Shown piece after piece: positions 14,754 to 24,938 of a DNA stretch of 63,777 nt. Position 1 is the first letter of the stretch, and each line of letters begins with the position of its first letter. Under the pieces are notes generated by a model. It did not search any database. It saw only the letters and a list, made by a program, of their open reading frames with translations, and was not told where the DNA came from. This DNA comes from Mycobacterium persicum (lineage in GTDB: Bacteria > Actinomycetota > Actinomycetes > Mycobacteriales > Mycobacteriaceae). Location: the NCBI RefSeq assembly GCF_002086675.1, contig NZ_MVIF01000023.1:1-63777 (forward strand), in the 5' to 3' direction. The position numbers were made by a program, and so were the translations under genes.

Positions 14754-16699
14754 CGTCGGTGTCCGAACCTGTTGGGGGTGAGGGGTTTTCGAGGCTGGTG
14801 ATGATGGTGAGCAGGTTGTCGGCGGTGCGTTGGTTCATTTCGACGACCCGGAGCTGACCGCGTTGGCGGGCGCGCTCGATGATGCCGCGGGTCAGCTCGA
14901 GTTGCTCGCGATGTTGGGGCAGAAACTCGGGGGTGGTGATGAAGACGGGGCAGGTCAGACAGGCATTGGCGTGGGGGCAGGTCTGCTGCAGCGGCAGTCC
15001 GCAGTAGCCGTTGGGCAGCGCCATGGTGGCGCGGGCCAGGTGCTGTTTGGCCCACTGGGCATCGGCGAGCGGGCTGTCTTGGTCAATGGTGATGGTGTTG
15101 CCGTGGATGTCAACTTTGCGTGCTCGTTCCCAATGCCGGCGCACGGTGACATCGTGCAGGCGCGCATAGTGGGCGGTCATCTCCAACGAGGTGTGGTCGA
15201 GGATCTTGCGGACCACTTCCTGGGGAACGTCGTTGTTTATCAGCCGAGTTCCCAGGGTGTGACGGAATTGATGGGCAGTGACTCGCATGGGTGCGCCGGT
15301 CTCGTCGACGATGTGGCACTGCTGTATCCAGGTATCGAGCGCGGTCCGGTGGGCGTAACTGCTGACTGGGTGGCGGCCGTCGGGGTTCATGGTGTGGCGG
15401 GGGAACAGCACCGCCTTGGCTGAGTACTGGGTGCGCACCCGTGCGGCTTGTTCGTTGATTGCTGCCGCCATTTCCGGCGAGATCGGCACCAGCGCTTCAC
15501 GTTTTGCTGGTCGTGGATGACGCAGTCCTGCGGCAGGTGTAGGGCATCGTTGAGCCGCAGTCCGGTCTCCATGAGCAGCGGGAATAACAGACGCCAGCGG
15601 GGGTCGGTGAGTTTGGCGAGGTCCTCTGGGCTTTCCAGCTGCGCCATGACCGACGCCGGCAAGGCTCTCGGTGAGAGTTTGGTTTCTTTGGGGAAGTTTT
15701 CGGAATACAGTGCCGCACCGGCGGGAACCCCGGCGATCCAGTCATGCTGGCGGGCGATCTCCAGGAACCGGCGCACCGACGATAGTCGTTGGCGGCGTGC
15801 ATTCGGTGGGTGACCCCGCTCGGTCAGAACGGTCAACAACCGGGTGATCACGGCACGGTCGAACTGTTCAGGCCGGGCGTTGGTGCCAGCGCATTCGATC
15901 ATTGCCGACGACAGCAGCGTCAGCACGGTGAGGTCGCGGTGCATGCCGCTGGGGCTGTGGCCGGTGTCGTGGCGCCAGCGCAGGAACTGTTTGACCGCAG
16001 CGCGTAGCCAGCCCTGCTGAATATCGCGGAAGTCCAGCCGCCAACCGCCGGGAACCCCGGTGACGCCCAGCCGCCGCAACCGCCAGACGTCTCGGGCATA
16101 TTCATGCTCGTGCCCGAACTGGCCGCGTAGCCGATCGAGCTCGTCGATGGTGAATGTGAAGAAGCCGACCTTAAGGGTGCCTACTGGCTTGGGCATTCGG
16201 CCGTGACTCCGGCGGCCCGGGCTGGGCCACCGGTCTTCATCAGGCTCAAGCAACGAGCGAATACCGGTGTCGGCGAGGCCATCTATCGCGCCCTGCAGCG
16301 AGACCAGCCGCAACGACGGCGGGTTGGGGTGTTGTCGCGCTTGGACGATGCCGTAGGCGATCTCCCGGCGCAACGGCGGCGGAAGCCTGCCCAGGAGCAC
16401 CGACTCAGGGCCAGGACATGGCCCCGGATCGTCCCAATGGTCGAGATCGGGCTTTCCCCCGCCGCAACCCAGCGGTCGTGGTGAACAGCACATACGGTCG
16501 CGTCGCCTTTGCGCGATCGAGGGCAACCCGCCACTGCGCAGGCCGGCCCACCTCCCACCGGGTCATCGGCCGTGACAAAGACCCGGCAGTCGTCGACCAG
16601 AATCGACGCCACCAGCTCACGAAGCTGATCCTGCAGCGGCAGCGGCGAAGTGCGCTCGGCGTCCCCAGCAGGTCCGACAACCCTCAGCGGCGTGGTCAT
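14743..16699 (-). pseudogene. tnpB, tyrosine recombinase, broken by two frameshifts
   Basis: The gene starts at ATG 16699 (MTTPLRVVGPAGDAERTSPL) overlapping the tnpA stop by one base. The first frame runs to about 16456, where a G-run (C-run on the plus strand at 16456-16460) appears to have lost one base. The second frame (PDLDHWDDPGPC ... LETGLRLNDALHLPQDCVIHDQQNVKR) carries the first half of the catalytic domain. Another one-base indel near 15500 shifts into the third frame, which holds VPISPEMAAAINEQAA, the catalytic box HQFRHTLGTRLINNDVP..ILDHTS, the nucleophile Tyr (MTAHYA), and a Cys-rich tail (CPHANACLTCPVF). All active-site parts survive but in different frames. Confidence 0.8.
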
Positions 16700-17804
16700 C
16701 ACTGGCCCTCTACAGCGCGGTCCAGGCAGCCTTTGTCGCGCAGGACTCGCCGGAGGTCTTCGACCTCCAGGTGCGCATAGGTGCTGGCGGTGGTCGTCAC
16801 TGAAGCATGGCCGAGGAGTTTCTGGACAACCTCGGCCGGGACTCCGCGCCGGAGCAGTCCGGTGGCGTAGGTGTGGCGAAATGCGTGGGCTGAGAACGCG
16901 ACTCCACTGCGTTCGCGTAGCCGGCCGACGAGGTCGGTCACGTTCCATTACCGCCAGGGTGTGCCGACCGATCCGCCCCACAGATTGACGAACACATAGT
17001 CGCAATCCAGCTCGCCGTACTCGTCGACGAGATAGTCGGTATAGAGCCGAATCAACGACGGGGCGACCGGAATCTCGCGTTGCCCCCCCCCTTGACCCGC
17101 GCGCCGTTGCTGTTGCGGCGGGCCCGGATTCGAATCAGGGTCGCGGCGGCGTCGATATCCTCATGCCGTAGCCCGAGCGCCTCCCCGATCCGCATGCCGG
17201 TGCCCGCGAGCAGTTCGATTAAGAACCGGTCCCGCAACCGATCACACGCATTGACGATCAGCTGCACCGACTCCTCTGGCAACGTCCGGGGCAGCCGACG
17301 GCGGGTCTTTAGCTTGATCGTCCGGCGACGTTGGTCACCAGCAGAACCCAGGTGGGCCAGAAATGGTCGCCACGAACCTCGCGCCCCGCCGGCTTTCATC
17401 GTCGACAGCAGCTCGCCGCAGTCCACGCCGTGTCGGTGATGGAACATGTAAAACGAGCCCACGGCCGCGAGCTTCCGGTTGATCGTTGGCGCCGAACACT
17501 GCGCCTCCATCGTCGAAAGCGACGTCACTGATGCATTCCGCATCGTCGGTGGCAGACGTAACCAGCCGACGAACCGGCCGAGATGTTCCAAACGCACTGT
17601 CCGCCAATTAATCCCATGGGCAGTCAAAAACTCGAAGTAGTCTCGGAGATCGAACGCATAGGCCCGGACCGTTCCGGGCGACCGCTCAATCGCTGTCAAA
17701 TGAGCCAGAAACACATCCGCTGGCTCGACCACTGCGAACCGCTCATCCACCACTGTCCACGACTCCGGGCCGCCGCCCGGCGCCAGGACCTGCTGCACCC
17801 GCAA
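16699..17804 (-). pseudogene. tnpA, tyrosine recombinase, with frameshift and nonsense codon
   Basis: From GTG at 17804 the frame gives a SAM-like N-terminal core-binding domain (PADVFLAHLTAIERSPGTVRAYAFDL) and the start of the catalytic domain with its first Arg (LAGTGMRIGEALGLRHEDI). In a run of nine C at 17083-17091 the frame shifts; one base fewer restores REIPVAPSLIRLYTDYL. This frame then meets a TAA (after VGTPWR, near 16945) and resumes in the same frame into HAFRHTYATGLLRRGVP, the LLGHAS box and the nucleophile Tyr (STYAHLE). So one frameshift and one nonsense codon inactivate it. Confidence 0.8.
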
Positions 17805-17919
17805 CGCCGCCCCCTTCTGGTCTCAGCCATCGAGGAATTACCTATGGCGACGCTACGACCCCCACCGACATTTCGTTTTCTTGCGTCGCCCGGCCGCGAA
17901 TTCCGTTCCGTCCGATGGC

Positions 17920-18685
17920 TCAACTGAGGCTGAAGGTAACGAGATCGTGGACGTGTCGGACGGGCTGCAGCCCGTGCTCGGCGTCAGCGTCTGTTGAAAG
18001 GCGCGAAAGTCCCTCGTTGATTTCGTCTTCAGTCATGTGCTCGAAGGTTGAGATCGCCCGGTACCCGAGCCTGCTGCGGTAGGAGGCAAGGCTGTCAGCG
18101 ACCTTCGTGCTCGACCTCGTCGAACCCGGTGATTGTGAGTCCCGTTTTCCCGAAGGTGCGAGCGACGTCCTCAAGCTTTGGAAACAACTCCGACTCAATC
18201 TCGCGCGCACGCGGCAAGTAGCGGTAGTAGGTGCGCGGATGTAGCCGCTCGGAAAAGCTACCGGCGACGAGTACGCGACCGCCGTCGCGCAGGACACGCG
18301 CCAGCTCGCCGGCGGCAGCTTCGAGATCGGCAACGTGGTGCAGGACAAAGAACAGCACGGCGGCGTCGCAACTCGCTGCCGCAAGCGGGATGGCCTCCGC
18401 GCGACCGGCGAGGCAGTGCACTCGGTCGTGGCGGTGTTCTGCAACCGCGATAGCTCTCATACGGTGCGAGGGCTCGACCGCATACACCCGACCGCCGCCA
18501 ACGTCGGCAATAAACCGGCTGAATCGTCCGGTGCCAGAGCCCAGCTCAAGAACGGCCAGCGGCCGCTGGTGCGGAAGCCAGCGGGTAAGCGCCGCGCGCC
18601 ATGCCATTACGGCGTCCCACGAGAGCCCCCGACCTAGTTCGTAGCCGCGATGGAGCCCGTCGTCATAGTCGACCGCCCGGAACAT
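17920..18685 (-). pseudogene. Class I SAM methyltransferase gene with a C-terminal frameshift
   Basis: From 18685 a 196-aa frame shows motif I (VLELGSGTGRFSRFI), the acidic VYAVEPS, AEAIPLAAASCDAAVLFFVLHHV and the GGRVLVAGSFS segment of ubiE-like methyltransferases. After EVEHEGR it hits TGA at about 18095. A neighbouring frame continues the family's usual C-terminus (KVADSLASYRSRLGYRAIST, TEDEINEGLSRL) to a stop at 17920. A one-base indel near 18110 explains this. The catalytic core is complete in the first frame, so a shortened protein may still be made. Unrelated in detail to the methyltransferase at 3863. Confidence 0.75.
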
Positions 18686-18907
18686 CTGTCCAGTGTGTCC
18701 GATCAGAAACGCCGGTCAAGGCGCTACCGACCCCATCGCCTGCAACAGACCCGAGATAACACCAGAGGACCGGACTTGAAGCCGACCTTCACTCCGGTTC
18801 ACTACATCGAGGACACGGTCCCGAAGACCCCGGGGAACATATTTTCGATTGTAACAGCGTGCTACGACACTGATGGCGTTCGTCAGTGGTTGAAAGATGC
18901 TCAAGAC

Positions 18908-20170
18908 TTACCAAGTCAATCGTGAAATCACCTCGGCGACAACAGCATCCGTCGGCACCGAGACCTGGCCACCGGTCGTGAGGTCCTTCACCCCCACCGT
19001 GGCCGCCTCGATGTCGCGATCGCCGACGACCAGCGCGATCCGCGCACCGGACCGGTCGGCCGCGCGCATCGCGCCTTTGAGCCCGCGGTCGCCGTAGGCC
19101 AGGTCGACGCGCACCCCGGAGGCGCGCAACTGCGCGGCCAGCACCGCCAGTTTCAGCTTGGCCTGCTCGCTGAGCGGCACGCCGAATACGTCGCAGCGGG
19201 TCGTCTCGCCCACGCTCTTGCCTTCGGCATGCAGGGCAAGCATCGTCCGGTCGACGCCCAGCCCGAACCCGATACCCGACAAATCCTGTCCGCCGAGCTG
19301 GCGCATCAGGCCGTCGTATCGGCCACCGCCGCCGATACCGGACTGCGCGCCCAACCCGTCGTGGACGAACTCGAACGTCGTCTTGGTGTAGTAATCCAGC
19401 CCACGCACCATGCGCGCATTGATCACATAGGGCACCCCGAGCGCGTCCAGGTGCGACAGCACGGTGTCGAAGTGCTGCTTGGCCGTATCGGACAGGTGAT
19501 CGAGCAGCACCGGCGCATCGGCCGTCAGTGCCCGCACCGCCGGGCGCTTGTCGTCGAGCACCCGCAACGGGTTCAGCTGGGCGCGGCGCCGGGTTTCCTC
19601 ATCAAGGTCGAGCCCGAACAGGAACTCCTGCAACAGCTCCCGATACTGCGGCCGACAGGTCTCATCGCCCAGCGAGGTGATTTCCAGGCGGAACCCCGCC
19701 AGGCCCAGCGACCGGAAACCGGCGTCGGCCACGGCGATCACCTCGGCGTCCAGCGCCGGGTCGTCGACGCCGATCGCCTCCACGCCGACCTGCTGCAACT
19801 GCCGATACCGGCCGGCTTGAGGCCGCTCGTAGCGGAAAAACGGCCCGGCGTAACTCAGCTTCACGGGCAACGCGCCGCGGTCCAGTCCGTGTTCGATCAC
19901 CGCCCGCACCACCCCGGCGGTGCCCTCCGGCCGCAGCGTCACCGACCGGTCGCCGCGGTCGGCGAAGGTGTACATCTCCTTGGACACCACGTCGGTGGAC
20001 TCACCCACCCCGCGGGCAAACAGCGCCGTGTCCTCGAAGATCGGCAACTCGATATACCCGTAACCTGCCCGGCGGGCCGCACCGAGCAGGCCGTCGCGCA
20101 CCGCGACGAACTGCGCGGAGTCCGGTGGGTAGTAGTCGGGGACTCCCTTGGGAGCCGAGAATTCGGTCAC
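18908..20170 (-). CDS. hisS: Histidyl-tRNA synthetase
   Basis: The 420-aa product is a class II synthetase. Motif 2 reads around [22 protein letters not shown], the histidine loop [17 protein letters not shown] and [11 protein letters not shown] are clear, and [11 protein letters not shown] is motif 3. The C-terminal anticodon-binding domain contains [25 protein letters not shown]. Start is GTG at 20170, which overlaps the glyoxalase II stop by 4 bases (GTGA). The much longer frame that extends to 20653 overlaps that gene and is not coding there. Charges tRNA-His in the cytoplasm; order glyoxalase-hisS matches Rv2581c-Rv2580c. Confidence 0.97.
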   Translation of the reverse strand: MTEFSAPKGVPDYYPPDSAQFVAVRDGLLGAARRAGYGYIELPIFEDTALFARGVGESTDVVSKEMYTFADRGDRSVTLRPEGTAGVVRAVIEHGLDRGALPVKLSYAGPFFRYERPQAGRYRQLQQVGVEAIGVDDPALDAEVIAVADAGFRSLGLAGFRLEITSLGDETCRPQYRELLQEFLFGLDLDEETRRRAQLNPLRVLDDKRPAVRALTADAPVLLDHLSDTAKQHFDTVLSHLDALGVPYVINARMVRGLDYYTKTTFEFVHDGLGAQSGIGGGGRYDGLMRQLGGQDLSGIGFGLGVDRTMLALHAEGKSVGETTRCDVFGVPLSEQAKLKLAVLAAQLRASGVRVDLAYGDRGLKGAMRAADRSGARIALVVGDRDIEAATVGVKDLTTGGQVSVPTDAVVAEVISRLTW

Positions 20171-20841
20171 GGGCTCAGGCCTTCGAGGAACGGGTTGAAG
20201 CGCCGCTCGGCGCCGATGGTGGTGGCGTTGCCGTGGCCGGGCAGCACCACGGTCTTGTCGTCGAGCACCAGGAGCTTGTCGACGATGGAGCGCAGCAGGT
20301 CGCGGCCGCTGCCGCCGAACAGGTCGGAGCGTCCGATCGAGCGCTCGAACAGCGTGTCGCCGGTGAACACGACATCCCGGTCGTCCTTGCTGGCCTGCAA
20401 CACCCGGAAGCACACCGATCCGCGGGTATGCCCGGGCGTGTGGTCGACGTTGACGGAAACGTTGCCGAGGTCGATCTTGTCGCCGTCGCGGTCCAGTTCG
20501 ACGACTTGCTTGGGCTCCCGGAAGAACGCCCCGGCGACCAGCTGCGCCACCCGCGGCCCCAGGCCGTAGATCGGGTCGGTCAGCATGAACCGGTCCTCGG
20601 GGTGGATGTAGGTGGGGCAGCCGAAGGTGTCGGAGACCTTCTGGGCGGACCACATGTGGTCGATGTGCCCATGGGTGATCAGTACCGCGGCGGGGGTCAG
20701 CCGGTTTTCGTCCAGGATGCGACGCAGCGGGCCCAGCGCACGCTGGCCGGGGTCCACGATGACGGCGTCAGTTCCGGGCCGCTCGGCCAGCACGTAACAA
20801 TTGCATGCCAGCACGCCGGCGGGGAATCCGGTGATCAACAC
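20167..20841 (-). CDS. Glyoxalase II-like metallo-beta-lactamase fold hydrolase (Rv2581c-like)
   Basis: The 224-aa protein has the metal motif THGHIDHMW (HxHxDH), a second ligand region [10 protein letters not shown], and GDTLF plus [10 protein letters not shown] near the end, the standard metallo-hydrolase set. The start at GTG 20841 gives [18 protein letters not shown], the beginning I remember for Rv2581c; a GTG at 20847 is an alternative. It hydrolyses thioesters of the S-lactoylglutathione type or a related substrate; since mycobacteria use mycothiol, the natural substrate is uncertain. It is coupled to hisS by a 4-base overlap. Confidence 0.92.
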   Translation of the reverse strand: MLITGFPAGVLACNCYVLAERPGTDAVIVDPGQRALGPLRRILDENRLTPAAVLITHGHIDHMWSAQKVSDTFGCPTYIHPEDRFMLTDPIYGLGPRVAQLVAGAFFREPKQVVELDRDGDKIDLGNVSVNVDHTPGHTRGSVCFRVLQASKDDRDVVFTGDTLFERSIGRSDLFGGSGRDLLRSIVDKLLVLDDKTVVLPGHGNATTIGAERRFNPFLEGLSP

Positions 20842-20885
20842 GGTCACCAGTCTCCCATTCCCGGCGTCATGGAAAGATATCGGCC

Positions 20886-21785
20886 GTGCCGACCAATCAG
20901 CAGCGACGTGCCACCGCCAAGCGCAAACTCGAACGCCAGCTGGAACGCCGCGCCAAGCAGGCCAAGCGGCGCCGCATCGCAACAATCATCGGGGCTTCCG
21001 TGGTCGCGGTAGCCGTGGTCGCCGCGGTGGTGTACGTCATCTTCGTCAACAAGGACGACCACAAAGGGACCACGTCAGCCAGCCCCAGCAGCTCCGCGCC
21101 CAACTCGCCTTCGGCGACCGGTCTGCCGCCGGTGCAGCTTGGCAACGCCGTGCCGATGCCGGCATTCAAGGCGCCGGCCAATCTGGGCGCCAACTGCCAG
21201 TACCCGCCGTCGCCCGACAAGGCTGCCAAAGAGGCCAAGCCGCCGCGCACCGGCAAGGTGCCCACCGAGCCGGCGCAGATCAGCGCCAGCATGATGACCA
21301 GCCAAGGCAAGGTCGGCCTGATGCTGGCCAACAACGAGTCACCGTGCACGGTCAACAGTTTCGCCAGCCTGGCCCAGCAGGGCTTCTTCAAAGACACCAA
21401 ATGCCATCGGCTGACCACCTCGTCGTCACTGTCGGTGCTGCAGTGTGGTGATCCCAAGGGTGACGGCACCGGCGGGCCGGGCTATCAGTTCGCCAACGAA
21501 TACCCGACCAACCAGTACCCGCCGAACGACCCGAAGCTCAAGGAGCCGGTCATCTATCCGCGGGGCACCCTGGCCATGGCCAACGCGGGACCCGACACCA
21601 ACAGCAGCCAATTCTTCATGGTCTATCGCGACTCGGCGCTGCCACCCGAGTACACCGTTTTCGGCACCATCCAGGCCGACGGACTGGCCACCCTGGACAA
21701 GATCGCCGAGGCCGGTGTCGCCGGCGGCGGTGAGGACGGCCCGCCCGCCCTCGACGTCGTCATCAAGTCGTTGCTGCTCGACTAG
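20886..21785 (+). CDS. ppiB: Membrane-anchored cyclophilin-type peptidyl-prolyl isomerase
   Basis: The 299-aa protein starts with a basic segment (RRATAKRKLERQLERRAKQAKRRR, residues about 6-29), one membrane helix (IIGASVVAVAVVAAVVYVIFV), and a Ser/Pro-rich linker. The cyclophilin domain follows: VNSFASLAQQGFFKDTKCHRLT, GDPKGDGTGGPGYQF, RGTLAMANAGPDTNSSQFFMVY, and the C-terminal LDKIAEAGVAGG. Asn-Ser-Ser-Gln-Phe-Phe is the conserved active-site strand. It would fold proteins outside the membrane. Start is GTG at 20886, divergent from glyoxalase II. Synteny matches Rv2582. Confidence 0.95.
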   Translation: MPTNQQRRATAKRKLERQLERRAKQAKRRRIATIIGASVVAVAVVAAVVYVIFVNKDDHKGTTSASPSSSAPNSPSATGLPPVQLGNAVPMPAFKAPANLGANCQYPPSPDKAAKEAKPPRTGKVPTEPAQISASMMTSQGKVGLMLANNESPCTVNSFASLAQQGFFKDTKCHRLTTSSSLSVLQCGDPKGDGTGGPGYQFANEYPTNQYPPNDPKLKEPVIYPRGTLAMANAGPDTNSSQFFMVYRDSALPPEYTVFGTIQADGLATLDKIAEAGVAGGGEDGPPALDVVIKSLLLD

Positions 21786-21846
21786 CGATAACCTCGCAGC
21801 AGCCCGGCCCATCTGCTGGCCGTCGCGCCGAGTCGAACAGGCGCTT

Positions 21847-21927
21847 GCCGAGACTGCGCTGAGTGCTTGACCTTTGGGCGATCTAGCGCAGTAGGCGCAG
21901 GTTCGGCGCCGTGAGCGCAGACTCGGC
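21847..21927. repeat. Long inverted repeat between convergent ppiB and relA
   Basis: The 14-base arms GCCGAGACTGCGCT (21847-21860) and AGCGCAGACTCGGC (21914-21927) are complementary apart from one position, with a 53-base loop. It sits between two convergent genes, so it may act as a bidirectional terminator, or be a small dispersed repeat. Confidence 0.6.
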
Positions 21928-21955
21928 AACTGAATTGCGTGGATCCCGGACGCTT

Positions 21956-24319
21956 CTAAGCAGCGGAAGTCACCCGGTACACGTCGTAGACGCCTTCGAC
22001 ATTGCGGACGACGTTGAGCAGATGGCCGAGATGCTTGGGATCACCCATCTCGAAGGTGAACCGGCTGATCGCCACCCGGTCACCCGAAGTCGTGACCGAC
22101 GCGGACAGGATATTCACCTTCTCGTCGGCGAGCACCCGGGTGATGTCCGACAGCAGCCGGTGCCGATCGAGCGCCTCGACCTGGATGGCGACCAGGAACA
22201 CCGACGTCGGTGAGGGCGCCCAGAGCACTTCGATGATGCGCTCGGCCTGCTGCTGCAGCGACGTGGCATTGGTGCAGTCGGTGCGGTGCACGCTGACGCC
22301 GCCGCCGCGGGTGACGAACCCCATGATCTGGTCGCCCGGCACCGGGGTGCAGCACTTGGCCAGCTTGGTGAGCACACCCGGGGCACCGGGCACCGACACC
22401 CCGACGTCGTCGCTGCTGCGCTGGCGGCGCGGCATCGTGGTGGGCGTGGACCGCTCGGCAAGCTCCTCCTCGGCCTGGTCGATCCCGCCGAGCTCGGCCA
22501 GCAGCCGCTGCATGACATGGCGGGCCGACACATGGCCCTCACCGATCGCGGTGTAAAGCGCGGACACGTCGGCGTAGTGCAGTTCGCGTGCCACGGCCGC
22601 CATGGATTCGCCATTGACCAAGCGCTGCAACGGAAGTCCGCCGCGACGCACTTCGCGCGCCATCGCCTCTTTGCCGGCCTCCAGCGCCTCCTCACGCCGC
22701 TCCTTGGCGAACCATTGGCGGATCTTCGTCTTGGCCCGCGGCGACACCACGAACTGCTGCCAGTCTCGCGACGGCCCGGCATTGGGCGCCTTGGAGGTGA
22801 AAACCTCGACCACTTCGCCGTTTTCCAGCTTGCGTTCCAGCGCCACCAGCCGGCCGTTGACCCGGGCGCCGATGCAGCGGTGACCGACCTCGGTGTGAAC
22901 CGCGTAGGCGAAGTCCACCGGTGTCGATCCGGTGGGCAAGGTGATCACATCGCCCTTCGGAGTGAACACGAAAATCTCTTGTACCGCAAGGTCATAACGC
23001 AACGACTCCAAGAACTCGCCGGGGTCGGCGGCCTCGCGTTGCCAATCGAGCAGCTGACGCATCCAGGCCATGTCGTCGATCTCGGCGGCGGCATGCGGAT
23101 GCGGAACGCCGTTGCGGCCCTTGGCTTCCTTGTAGCGCCAGTGTGCGGCGATGCCGTATTCGGCGGTGCGGTGCATATCGCGGGTGCGGATCTGCACCTC
23201 CAGCGGCTTACCCTCGGGCCCGACGACGGTGGTGTGCAGCGACTGGTACACCCCGTATCTGGGCTGGGCAATGTAGTCCTTGAACCGTCCGGCCATCGGC
23301 TGCCACAGCGAATGCACCACGCCCACAGCGGCATAACAGTCCCGGATCTCGTCGCAGAGGATGCGGATGCCGACCAGGTCGTGGATGTCGTCGAAGTCGC
23401 GGCCCTTGACGATCATCTTCTGGTAAATCGACCAGTAGTGCTTGGGCCTACCTTCAACGGTCGCCTTGATTTTCGAGGCGCCCAGGGTGTTGATGATCTC
23501 GGTGCGAACCTTGGCCAGGTAGGTGTCTCGCGACGGCGCGCGGCCGGCGACCAGCCGCACGATCTCCTCGTACTTCTTGGGATGCAGGATCGCGAACGAC
23601 AGGTCTTCCAGTTCCCATTTGACGCTGGCCATACCCAGCCGATGCGCAAGCGGCGCAATGACTTCCAATGTTTCGCGGGCCTTGCGGGCCTGCTTCTCCG
23701 GCGGCAGGAAGCGCATGGTGCGCATGTTGTGCAGCCGGTCGGCCACCTTGATCACCAGCACCCGCGGATCGCGCGCCATCGCGATGATCATCTTGCGGAT
23801 GGTCTCGCCTTCGGCGGCGCTGCCGAGCACGACGCGGTCCAGTTTGGTCACCCCGTCGACGAGATGGCCCACCTCTTCGCCGAAATCCTCGGACAGCGCT
23901 TCGAGGGTGTAACCGGTGTCTTCGACGGTGTCGTGCAGCAGTGCGGCCACCAGGGTGGTGGTGTCCATACCCAGCTCGGCGAGAATGTTGGCGACGGCCA
24001 GCGGGTGGGTGATGTAGGGATCTCCGGAGTGTCGAAACTGGCCGGCATGTCGTTGATCTGCGACCTCGTAGGCCCGCTGCAGCATCGACAGGTCGGCCTT
24101 GGGGTAGATCTCCCGGTGCACCGCCACCAGCGGCTCGAGCACCGGGTTGATGGCACCGCTGCGAGCGGTCATCCGTCGTGCCAGCCGGGCCCGAACCCGG
24201 CGAGAAGCGCTGCTGCTGGTTTTGAGGGTCTCGACCGGCGACGACTCGGGCGCTTCGATGACCGGCGGCGCTTCGACCGGCGACGCCACAGCTTGCGCTG
24301 CGTTTTGGTCATCCGCCAC
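21956..24319 (-). CDS. relA: Bifunctional (p)ppGpp synthetase/hydrolase
   Basis: The 787-aa product has an HD hydrolase domain ([22 protein letters not shown]), the synthetase domain ([40 protein letters not shown]), a TGS domain ([24 protein letters not shown]) and a C-terminal ACT domain ([22 protein letters not shown]). The synthetase loop carries RFKD, the charge pattern of bifunctional Rel enzymes. I chose GTG at 24319: it has GGAGG 8 bases upstream and gives the MADDQ-type N-terminus expected from Rv2583c. The frame stays open to 24355. It controls the stringent response. Confidence 0.97.
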   Translation of the reverse strand: MADDQNAAQAVASPVEAPPVIEAPESSPVETLKTSSSASRRVRARLARRMTARSGAINPVLEPLVAVHREIYPKADLSMLQRAYEVADQRHAGQFRHSGDPYITHPLAVANILAELGMDTTTLVAALLHDTVEDTGYTLEALSEDFGEEVGHLVDGVTKLDRVVLGSAAEGETIRKMIIAMARDPRVLVIKVADRLHNMRTMRFLPPEKQARKARETLEVIAPLAHRLGMASVKWELEDLSFAILHPKKYEEIVRLVAGRAPSRDTYLAKVRTEIINTLGASKIKATVEGRPKHYWSIYQKMIVKGRDFDDIHDLVGIRILCDEIRDCYAAVGVVHSLWQPMAGRFKDYIAQPRYGVYQSLHTTVVGPEGKPLEVQIRTRDMHRTAEYGIAAHWRYKEAKGRNGVPHPHAAAEIDDMAWMRQLLDWQREAADPGEFLESLRYDLAVQEIFVFTPKGDVITLPTGSTPVDFAYAVHTEVGHRCIGARVNGRLVALERKLENGEVVEVFTSKAPNAGPSRDWQQFVVSPRAKTKIRQWFAKERREEALEAGKEAMAREVRRGGLPLQRLVNGESMAAVARELHYADVSALYTAIGEGHVSARHVMQRLLAELGGIDQAEEELAERSTPTTMPRRQRSSDDVGVSVPGAPGVLTKLAKCCTPVPGDQIMGFVTRGGGVSVHRTDCTNATSLQQQAERIIEVLWAPSPTSVFLVAIQVEALDRHRLLSDITRVLADEKVNILSASVTTSGDRVAISRFTFEMGDPKHLGHLLNVVRNVEGVYDVYRVTSAA

Positions 24320-24388
24320 AGTCGTCACCTCCGACCTTGAGGATATCTCCTTCAATCGTGGTACAGGGCCTGTCCTCAGGCCGCTGAG

Positions 24389-24928
24389 CTAGGCCTGGCT
24401 CAAGCTGTGCACCGGCAACGGCGCGATCGCCGCACGCCCACCCAGTGCCGTGAGTTCGACGACCACGGCCACCCCGGTCACCATGGCACCGGTGCGCTCG
24501 AGCAACCGTGTTGCCGCGCTGAGGGTTCCGCCGGTGGCCAGCACGTCGTCGATGAGCACGACGTTGCGGCCCCGCAACTCCAGGCTGTCGGCGGGAATCT
24601 CCATACTGGCCGCGCCGTATTCCCGGTCGTACTCCTCGGTAAGCACCGGCGGCGGCAGCTTGCCGCTCTTGCGGATCGACAGCACGCCGGTGCCCAGCCG
24701 CGCGGCGAGGGCCGCCGCGACCACAGAACCACGCGATTCGATGCCGGCGACCAAATCCGCGCCGGAGGCGACATCAGCGAGCGCGTCGATCACCGCACCC
24801 ATCGCCTCGCGGTCGGCGAACAACGCGGTGAGGTCCTTGAACTGGATTCCGGGCGTCGGAAAATCCGCGACATCACGGGTCAGCGACGCGATCACGTCGG
24901 CGACGGGAGCGCTCCCCCTGACAGTCAT
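24389..24928 (-). CDS. apt: Adenine phosphoribosyltransferase
   Basis: The 179-aa protein has the PRPP-binding loop [15 protein letters not shown], the flexible-loop region [22 protein letters not shown], and the N-terminal [15 protein letters not shown] typical of Apt. It converts adenine plus PRPP to AMP in purine salvage. ATG at 24928 has GAGG about 8 bases upstream; a GTG one codon earlier is also possible. It lies 10 bases after the lipoprotein gene and 69 bases before relA, probably in one transcription unit; the purine nucleotide link with relA is conserved in mycobacteria. Confidence 0.96.
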   Translation of the reverse strand: MTVRGSAPVADVIASLTRDVADFPTPGIQFKDLTALFADREAMGAVIDALADVASGADLVAGIESRGSVVAAALAARLGTGVLSIRKSGKLPPPVLTEEYDREYGAASMEIPADSLELRGRNVVLIDDVLATGGTLSAATRLLERTGAMVTGVAVVVELTALGGRAAIAPLPVHSLSQA

Positions 24929-24938
24929 CACTGCAGCC

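Larger units (their letters stand above)
14340..17900 (-). mobile_element. Decayed Tn554-type transposon (tnpA-tnpB-tnpC)
   Basis: Three coupled minus-strand genes encode two different tyrosine recombinases and a small helper protein, the Tn554 arrangement. Junctions keep their translational coupling (TGATG at 16697-16701; an 11-base overlap at 14743-14753). Both recombinase genes are broken. No cargo gene (resistance or other) is present inside. Exact ends are not determined: Tn554-like elements lack inverted repeats and target duplications, so the bounds given are the gene span plus flanks. The element lies between a dead 13E12 gene and a frameshifted methyltransferase gene. Confidence 0.75.

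Noticed and set aside
22286..24340. A 684-codon open frame on the plus strand across relA
   Set aside because: It is antisense to the certain relA gene. Its His/Gly/Arg-rich composition is typical of shadow frames in GC-rich DNA.
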